Origin: Ruminococcaceae bacterium UBA2806
Lineage (GTDB): Bacteria; Bacillota; Clostridia; Oscillospirales; Acutalibacteraceae
Assembly (NCBI GenBank): GCA_002351795.1
Contig: DEHG01000107.1
Span: 5,622 to 16,867 of the forward strand
Direction of reading: 5' to 3'
Length of the DNA stretch: 11,246 nucleotides
The translations under genes and the position numbers were made by a program. The notes under the pieces were generated by a model. That model made no database searches and was not told the origin of the DNA. It was given only the letters and a program-made list of their open reading frames with translations. The first letter of the stretch is position 1. Each line of letters starts with the position of its first letter. Shown here piece by piece: positions 5,956 to 11,246 of the stretch.

Positions 5956-7935
5956 GTGATTTCGGATTATAACAGAAGAAGCGCAGCCAAGAACGGAAAA
6001 AATAAAAGGCTGCAAAGAACAAGATACGGTAAGCCTGTCCAGTCAAAAAGAAGTAAGAGGGAACAGGCAGACAGTGCAAAGCTTTTTGACAGATTGATAA
6101 TGCCGCAGAAACTGTCGGATCAGCAGATCGGCGGCGGTACAATGACTATTACGGATACGATCAAGTTTGATCCATCTTCGGTTTCACCGCTTTCGGAAAA
6201 TAAGAGAATGAATAACCGTACTGCCGATAAAAGAAGGGAGTATCAGCCTAAATATCAGCCCCGTAATCAGAAGGGCGAGCCATCTGTAAAAATAACCTTT
6301 CTCGGCGGTCTGAATGAAATAGGAAAGAATATCACACTGTTTGAATGTGATGACGATATGTTCCTGCTGGACTGCGGAATGGCTTTTCCTGACGGCGATA
6401 TGCTGGGGGTTGATCTTGTTATTCCCGATTTTACCTATCTTGAAAGAAATATGGATAAGATAAAGGGTCTGGTGCTTACTCATGGTCATGAGGATCATAT
6501 CGGTGCAGTTCCTTATCTTCTTAAAAAAATGAATCTTCCGATATATGGCACCGCACTTACTCTTGGTCTTGTAAGCAGCAAGCTTAAAGAGCATAATCTT
6601 CAGAGTAAGGCTAAGCTTAATGTTGTCAAGGCGGGGCAGAGGATAAGACTCGGAAAGATCTCAATTGAATTCATTCATGTTAATCATTCCATTCCCGATT
6701 CCGTCGGCGTAGCTATCCATACCAGCGCCGGAATAATCGTTCATACAGGCGATTTTAAGATAGACTGTACTCCGACAACAGGAGAAATGATAGACCTTTC
6801 CCGTTTTGCTGAGCTTGGAAAGCAGGGTGTGCTTGCGCTTATGGCTGATTCTACGAACGCTGAGCGCTCCGGCTATACAATGACAGAGCAGAATATCGGT
6901 CATACATTTGATATGCTTTTCAGGGAAGCTGAAAACTGCAGAATTATCATTGCAACATTTGCGTCAAACCTTGGACGTATTCGCCAGATACTTACCTGTG
7001 CGGAAAAATACGGCAGAAAGGTCGCTTTTTCCGGCAGAAGCATGATAAATAATATGACTATAGCATCTGAGCTTGGATATATAGATGTTCCCGAAGGTCT
7101 TGTAATAGATATTGATATGCTCGGACAGTATTCAAAGGATCAGATCGTCCTCATTACAACAGGAAGTCAGGGCGAGCCAATGTCAGCACTTTCAAGAATG
7201 GCTTATTCCGATCACAGAAAGGTCGCTGTAGGTCCTGATGATTATATTATCATTTCCGCAAACCCCATTCCCGGCAATGAAAAAATGGTCAGTACCGTTG
7301 TAAACGAGCTTATGAAGCATGGATGTAAGATCGCCTCCGAATCCATGTATGAAGTTCATGTGTCCGGTCATGCCTGCCGTGAGGAGCTTAAAATTATACA
7401 GGGTCTTACCAAGCCTAAGTATTTTATCCCCGTCCACGGCGAGCAGAAGCATCTTGTCAAGCATGCTGAGATCGCTATGAATATGGGTATGCCGAGAGAA
7501 AACATCTTTATAGGAGATATAGGAAATGTCGTTGAGCTTAGCAAAAGCTGTCTGAAACAGTTTCCGAGCATTCCCGCAGGAAAGATCCTTGTTGACGGTC
7601 TCGGAGTAGGCGATGTCGGAAGTATAGTTCTGCGTGACAGAAAGCATCTCGGACAGGATGGACTTATCGTTGTTGTTGTTACCCTTGACGGTGCATCGGG
7701 TCAGGTCATTGCCGGTCCGGATATCGTTTCAAGAGGTTTTGTATATGTAAGAGAAAGTGAGCCGCTGATGGAATGTGCAAGAAACGCTGTCCTCAGAGCT
7801 CTTGACAGCTGTGACCGTCAGGGAATTCACGATTGGAGCGTGATCAAAAGCACGATTAGGGACGAGCTTTCCAAGGAATTGTATGATAAAACAAGGAGAA
7901 GTCCTATGATACTTCCTATTATTATGGAGGTTTAA
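5956..7935 (+). CDS. rnj: Ribonuclease J (metallo-beta-lactamase/beta-CASP) with long basic N-terminal extension
   Basis: 659 aa. Cytosolic zinc-dependent 5'-to-3' exo- and endoribonuclease of the RNase J family, central to mRNA decay and rRNA maturation in Firmicutes. The catalytic core starts at about residue 111 (VKITFLGGLNEIGKN). It carries the metal motif HGHEDH (176-181), His244, HTGD with Asp266, the beta-CASP segment, SGHACREEL (470-478) with His472, and PVHGE with His494. The C-terminal RNase J domain (about 540-659) is complete. Usual length is about 550-560 aa; the excess is the first 110 residues, rich in K, R, Q and N and probably disordered. The GTG start is supported by GGAGG (5944-5948) 7 bases upstream. 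An internal ATG at 6142 lacks a comparable site. First gene of the operon; a hairpin begins immediately after its stop. Confidence 0.95.
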   Translation: MISDYNRRSAAKNGKNKRLQRTRYGKPVQSKRSKREQADSAKLFDRLIMPQKLSDQQIGGGTMTITDTIKFDPSSVSPLSENKRMNNRTADKRREYQPKYQPRNQKGEPSVKITFLGGLNEIGKNITLFECDDDMFLLDCGMAFPDGDMLGVDLVIPDFTYLERNMDKIKGLVLTHGHEDHIGAVPYLLKKMNLPIYGTALTLGLVSSKLKEHNLQSKAKLNVVKAGQRIRLGKISIEFIHVNHSIPDSVGVAIHTSAGIIVHTGDFKIDCTPTTGEMIDLSRFAELGKQGVLALMADSTNAERSGYTMTEQNIGHTFDMLFREAENCRIIIATFASNLGRIRQILTCAEKYGRKVAFSGRSMINNMTIASELGYIDVPEGLVIDIDMLGQYSKDQIVLITTGSQGEPMSALSRMAYSDHRKVAVGPDDYIIISANPIPGNEKMVSTVVNELMKHGCKIASESMYEVHVSGHACREELKIIQGLTKPKYFIPVHGEQKHLVKHAEIAMNMGMPRENIFIGDIGNVVELSKSCLKQFPSIPAGKILVDGLGVGDVGSIVLRDRKHLGQDGLIVVVVTLDGASGQVIAGPDIVSRGFVYVRESEPLMECARNAVLRALDSCDRQGIHDWSVIKSTIRDELSKELYDKTRRSPMILPIIMEV

Positions 7936-7962
7936 CTGATCTGCAAACAGCTTTCGGATCAG
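7936..7962 (+). promoter_or_regulatory. Intercistronic hairpin abutting the rnj stop codon
   Basis: CTGATCTG (7936-7943) pairs with CGGATCAG (7955-7962), an 8-bp stem with one wobble and an 11-base loop, beginning at the base after TAA. No T-run follows, so it is not an intrinsic terminator. It could protect an upstream 3' end or mark a processing site between rnj and gdpP. Confidence 0.5.
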
Positions 7963-7989
7963 AATGGTATATAAAGTAGGTGTTTGGAT

Positions 7990-9987
7990 TTGGGTAAACG
8001 TAAAAACAGCATATTTATAACACCTTTGTTTATTATTCTTACTGTTACCATGTTCATAATGGCAATAGTATCATATTGGTGGAATCATTATATCTTTGTT
8101 GCCGAGCTTATACTGGCAATTGCTGCTTTGGTTGCGGTTTTTATCAGCATGATGAATTATAAGGACTATCTTGCAAAAATAGTCACCGATGCCGCAAATT
8201 CGGCGGGTAATATCAGCATTGACCGCATCAACAGTATTTCCATGCCTGTGGCTGTTTTGGGTGAGAATAATGAAATTGTTTTAGTAAACGAGATGTTCCG
8301 TAAGACTATGATAACCGAGGAGGATCCTACAGGGGATTTTATCGAAAAATTCCTGTCGGACAGTAATCCGGATTCTCTTTTTGACGAAAACGGAACAGAT
8401 ACCTATATAGGCGGCAAATGGTATATTGCTTTTGCTGTCCGTTCCGGCGGAAGCCTTGTGGTTTATTTTGTCGATGATAACACATATAAGGTCAATTCCG
8501 ATGAATTCATGGATTCAAAGCCCGCTGTTGCGCTCATTTCCTTTGACAATAAGGAAGAACTCGAAAGAGACAGGGAAGAGGGCGAGGCAAGCCGTATAAC
8601 CGTTCTTGTAGAACGTGCAATTGCCGCATGGATAGCCAAAACAAACGGTTTCTATAAGAAGATCTCTGGCGGAAGATATCTTGCTGTTTTTGAAGAAAGA
8701 AGCATAAAAAAGTTTATTGATGAAAAATTCAAGATCCTTGAGGAAATACGACAGATAGAAATTGACGACAGGATAAGGGCAACTATTTCCATAGGTGTCG
8801 GCCGTGGAGGATCATCCTTCAAGGAATGTGAACTGTGGGCAAGACAGGCTCTTGATATGGCGCTCGGTCGAGGCGGAGATCAGGTAGCGGTAAAAAAGAA
8901 TGAAAGCTACCAGTTTTTCGGCGGTATTTCCAAGGGCATAGAAAAGCGTGATAAGGTAAGGACAAGGGTCATTGCGGCTACACTTACAAATCATGTTAAT
9001 AACAGCAGTAATGTTATTATAATGGGGCATCGTTTTTCCGATCTTGACAGTGTAGGCGCATGCATCGGTATGTGGAGCGCAATGGTCAAAGGACTTCACA
9101 GAAATGCGTATATATGTATAGATAAGCAAAAAACCCTTGCAAAGTCCCTCGTCACAAGCTTTGAAAAGGCAGGCTTTTCAAGTATTTTCAAGACTGAAAG
9201 CGAGGCTTACGATCTTATTGACGAGCATACGCTTCTGATAATTGTTGATACTCATTCACCTAATTTTGTCGAATCAAAGGCTGTCTATGAAAAATGCAAA
9301 AGGGTCGTTGTAATAGATCATCATAGAATGATGGTCAATCATATTGATAATGCAGTGGTATTCTTTCACGAGCCTTATGCATCATCTGCCTGTGAAATGA
9401 CAACAGAGCTTGTTCAGTATTTAGGAGACTGTTCTATAAGCCGTCTGGAAAGCGAGGCTATGCTTTCGGGCATAATGCTTGATACAAAGAATTTTGTCCT
9501 CAGAACAGGCGTAAGAACATTTGAAGCTGCGGCATTTCTCAGGAGCAGGGGCGCAGATACCGTTGAAGTAAAGCGTCTTTTCTCAAATTCTATTGATACA
9601 TATAAGGTAAAATATAAGCTTGTAAGTGAGGCTGAGATCTTCAATTACTGCGCTATTGCCAGCGCTGACAGCAATATTCCCGATATCAGGATAGCGTCAG
9701 CCCAGGCAGCGGATGAACTGCTTGGAATTGAAAATGTCAAAGCATCGTTTGTTATGTATAAAACTGGTAAAACTGTAAATATTTCCGCAAGGTCGCTTGG
9801 TGATCTTAATGTTCAGATCATTATGGAGGCGCTTGGCGGAGGCGGTCATCAGACAATGGCTGCCTGTCAGCTTGAGGGAGTGAGTATGGATGAAGCAAGG
9901 GAAAAGCTGCTTTCCATTATCAACGAGCTTGAGATAAATAAGAAGGCTGACAGTAAAAAAGCAACAGGAAAGGGAGATCAGATATGA
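7990..9987 (+). CDS. gdpP: c-di-AMP phosphodiesterase GdpP (membrane-bound, degenerate GGDEF, DHH/DHHA1)
   Basis: Hydrolyses cyclic di-AMP to pApA, controlling osmolyte transport and cell-wall homeostasis. Counting from a TTG at 7984, it has two N-terminal membrane helices (about 10-33 and 35-57), a PAS-like domain (about 80-165), a degenerate GGDEF domain (about 175-305, with SGGRYLAVF and GRGGDQ), a DHH domain with MGHRFSDLDS (347-356; His349, Asp353, Asp355), Asp422, IDHH (444-447) and Asp500, and a DHHA1 tail ending in GGGGHQ (618-623). Total length near 665 aa equals the family norm and all metal ligands are present. The TTG at 7990 is preferred because AGGTG (7978-7982) is 7 bases upstream; the TTG at 7984 is almost on top of that site. 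No in-frame ATG occurs before the first helix. It overlaps rplI by ATGA. Confidence 0.95.
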   Translation: MGKRKNSIFITPLFIILTVTMFIMAIVSYWWNHYIFVAELILAIAALVAVFISMMNYKDYLAKIVTDAANSAGNISIDRINSISMPVAVLGENNEIVLVNEMFRKTMITEEDPTGDFIEKFLSDSNPDSLFDENGTDTYIGGKWYIAFAVRSGGSLVVYFVDDNTYKVNSDEFMDSKPAVALISFDNKEELERDREEGEASRITVLVERAIAAWIAKTNGFYKKISGGRYLAVFEERSIKKFIDEKFKILEEIRQIEIDDRIRATISIGVGRGGSSFKECELWARQALDMALGRGGDQVAVKKNESYQFFGGISKGIEKRDKVRTRVIAATLTNHVNNSSNVIIMGHRFSDLDSVGACIGMWSAMVKGLHRNAYICIDKQKTLAKSLVTSFEKAGFSSIFKTESEAYDLIDEHTLLIIVDTHSPNFVESKAVYEKCKRVVVIDHHRMMVNHIDNAVVFFHEPYASSACEMTTELVQYLGDCSISRLESEAMLSGIMLDTKNFVLRTGVRTFEAAAFLRSRGADTVEVKRLFSNSIDTYKVKYKLVSEAEIFNYCAIASADSNIPDIRIASAQAADELLGIENVKASFVMYKTGKTVNISARSLGDLNVQIIMEALGGGGHQTMAACQLEGVSMDEAREKLLSIINELEINKKADSKKATGKGDQI

Positions 9988-10439
9988 AAGTAATTCTTTT
10001 ACAGGATGTAAAGGGTACAGGCAAAAAAGGGGAGCTTGTAAATGTTTCGGACGGTTATGCACGAAATTTTCTGTTTCCGAGAAAAATAGCAAGGGAAGCA
10101 GACGCTCAGGCAATGAATGAGCTTAAAAACGCCGAGCAGTCAAAGGCTTATAAGATCGAAACTGAAACAGCTCAGGCAAAGGCTAACGCTGAAAAACTGA
10201 ACGGTCAGACTCTTACTCTTTATGGTAAGGCAGGAAAGGGCGGTAAGCTTTTCGGTTCGGTCACAAGCAAGGAGATATCTGCCGAGCTTAACAAAAAATT
10301 TGGTATCAGCGTTGATAAAAGAAAGATCGTTCTTGATACCGATATTAAATCCTTCGGTACTTACAACTGCGAAGTAAAGCTTTATAACGGTGTAAGCGCA
10401 TCGGTTAAGGTAATGGTTACCGAGGAAGAATCAAAGTAA
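9984..10439 (+). CDS. rplI: 50S ribosomal protein L9
   Basis: 151 aa, the usual L9 length. The N-terminal rRNA-binding domain shows the family signature (MKVILLQDVKGTGKKGELV, then VSDGYARNFLFP). A charged, alanine-rich helix (about 40-75) links to the C-terminal domain (GKAGKGGKLFGSVTSKEI onward). L9 sits near the L1 stalk and limits frameshifting. The ATG overlaps the gdpP TGA (ATGA at 9984-9987), so translation is probably coupled. AGGGAG (9971-9976) lies inside the end of gdpP, 7 bases before the start. Confidence 0.98.
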   Translation: MKVILLQDVKGTGKKGELVNVSDGYARNFLFPRKIAREADAQAMNELKNAEQSKAYKIETETAQAKANAEKLNGQTLTLYGKAGKGGKLFGSVTSKEISAELNKKFGISVDKRKIVLDTDIKSFGTYNCEVKLYNGVSASVKVMVTEEESK

Positions 10440-10452
10440 AAAAATTCTGCGG

Positions 10453-10478
10453 CAGATTTGGGAGCTATCCCAAATCTG
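10453..10478 (+). terminator. Hairpin between rplI and dnaB (attenuator-like)
   Basis: A perfect 11-bp stem (CAGATTTGGGA 10453-10463 with its complement 10468-10478) and GCTA loop, 13 bases after the rplI stop. The downstream bases (TTGTTATTA) are only a weak U-tract, so partial termination is more likely than full. That would make more L9 message than DnaB message from one operon. I see no good separate promoter for dnaB in the remaining gap. Confidence 0.55.
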
Positions 10479-10545
10479 TTGTTATTAGGTCATTGCTGAC
10501 ATAAAAACAGCTGTATCCCTATTAATATAATCCGGAGGTCAGAAA

Positions 10546-11246
10546 ATGAATGAACAGATCCCATCCATTTCTCTTGACGGGCTTAATCTTCCGTACAGTG
10601 CAGAAGCGGAACAGGCTGTCTTAGGCTGTATACTTCTTGAAAGTGAACGTCTGTCCACGGTGATGGAGATTCTGCCGACAGCAGATTATTTTCATTTGTC
10701 TAATCACAAGTTGATATATCAGAGTATGATCGATCTGTTCACCGTCAGTAAGCCTGTTGATTTTATCACTGTATTAGATCAGCTCAGAAATGATAAAAAC
10801 TTTGACGAGGGTAATCTGAAGTCCTATATGTTGCAGATCGCAGATATAGTTCCGTCTGTTTCAAAAATAGAAGATTATTGCAATATCGTCAAAGAAAAAT
10901 TCCTGCTCAGAAGACTTATTATTTCCTCAAGAGAGATCATTGATGAAGCGTCTGTTCCAAGTGAGGATACAGTTGATAAGCTGATAGATTCCGCCGAGCA
11001 GAGAATATTTGACATCAGGGACGATAAAAAAATAAATGGTCTTGAAAGGGTAAATACTGTCATCTTAGAGACATTTGACAGACTTGATCTGCTGAATTCT
11101 CCTGACAGTGAAGCTTACCGTGCATTACCCACGGGTATTTCTGCGCTTGATAAGACAATAACAGGTCTTAACCGCAGTGACCTTATTCTGCTTGCGGCAC
11201 GTCCCGGTATGGGTAAGACGAGCTTCGCGCTCAATATCGCGCGCAA
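10546..11246 (+). CDS. dnaB: Replicative DNA helicase DnaB (partial, runs off the window)
   Basis: The first 233 codons are present, open to the last base. It opens with the DnaB N-terminal domain (PYSAEAEQAVLGCILLE, residues 16-32), the helical bundle through about residue 120, and a linker. The RecA-like helicase core begins TGISALDKTITGLNRSDLILLAARPGMGKTS, with the Walker A lysine at residue 224. DnaB is the hexameric 5'-3' helicase that unwinds DNA ahead of the replisome. GGAGG (10534-10538) is 7 bases before the ATG. gdpP-rplI-dnaB is a conserved Firmicutes order, which supports the call. Motifs B and H4 lie beyond the window. Confidence 0.97.
   Translation, partial: MNEQIPSISLDGLNLPYSAEAEQAVLGCILLESERLSTVMEILPTADYFHLSNHKLIYQSMIDLFTVSKPVDFITVLDQLRNDKNFDEGNLKSYMLQIADIVPSVSKIEDYCNIVKEKFLLRRLIISSREIIDEASVPSEDTVDKLIDSAEQRIFDIRDDKKINGLERVNTVILETFDRLDLLNSPDSEAYRALPTGISALDKTITGLNRSDLILLAARPGMGKTSFALNIAR

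Noticed and set aside
10493..10531. Possible dnaB promoter with TATAAT at 10526-10531
   Set aside because: There is no acceptable -35 about 17 bases upstream (TTGCTG is 27 away), and the start point would fall on the ribosome site.

Overview
The window looks like a core chromosomal segment of a low-to-moderate GC Gram-positive gut anaerobe. A Ruminococcus-like member of the Oscillospiraceae is my best inference. The pointers are the gdpP-rplI-dnaB gene order, strong GGAGG ribosome sites, sigma-A promoters, GTG and TTG starts, and a lipoprotein esterase with a C-terminal domain resembling the starch-binding CBM26 modules common in Ruminococcus. No sequence search was possible, so the genus is inferred from protein style. 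All genes lie on the + strand.

Layout. (1) 1-1367: the last codons of purH, then complete purD, the end of a purine biosynthesis operon, closed by a 13-bp hairpin. (2) 1368-1780: a gene-free gap with a good sigma-A promoter, a 110-bp MITE-like element with imperfect terminal inverted repeats, and a second promoter overlapped by an 11-bp-phased direct repeat that looks like a response-regulator site. (3) 1781-3568: a secreted lipoprotein esterase with an alpha/beta-hydrolase core and a CBM26-like tail. (4) 3693-5183: a two-domain polyphosphate:AMP phosphotransferase (PPK2 class II) with a degenerate N-terminal domain. (5) 5184-5955: a tRNA-Leu(CAA) transcription unit with a perfect consensus promoter and a strong terminator, flanked by two copies of a short palindromic repeat, then the promoter and leader of the next operon. 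(6) 5956-11246: RNase J, the membrane c-di-AMP phosphodiesterase GdpP, ribosomal protein L9, and the first 233 codons of the replicative helicase DnaB, which runs off the window.

The last block appears to be one operon linking RNA decay, c-di-AMP turnover, translation and replication. gdpP and rplI overlap by 4 bases. Hairpins sit exactly after the rnj stop and between rplI and dnaB, so levels may be tuned by processing or partial termination.

I found no phage, CRISPR, toxin-antitoxin or defence locus, and no convincing undescribed multi-gene system. The items most worth a second look are the intergenic repeats, the phased direct repeat before the esterase, the esterase/starch-binding fusion, and the long basic N-terminus of RNase J.
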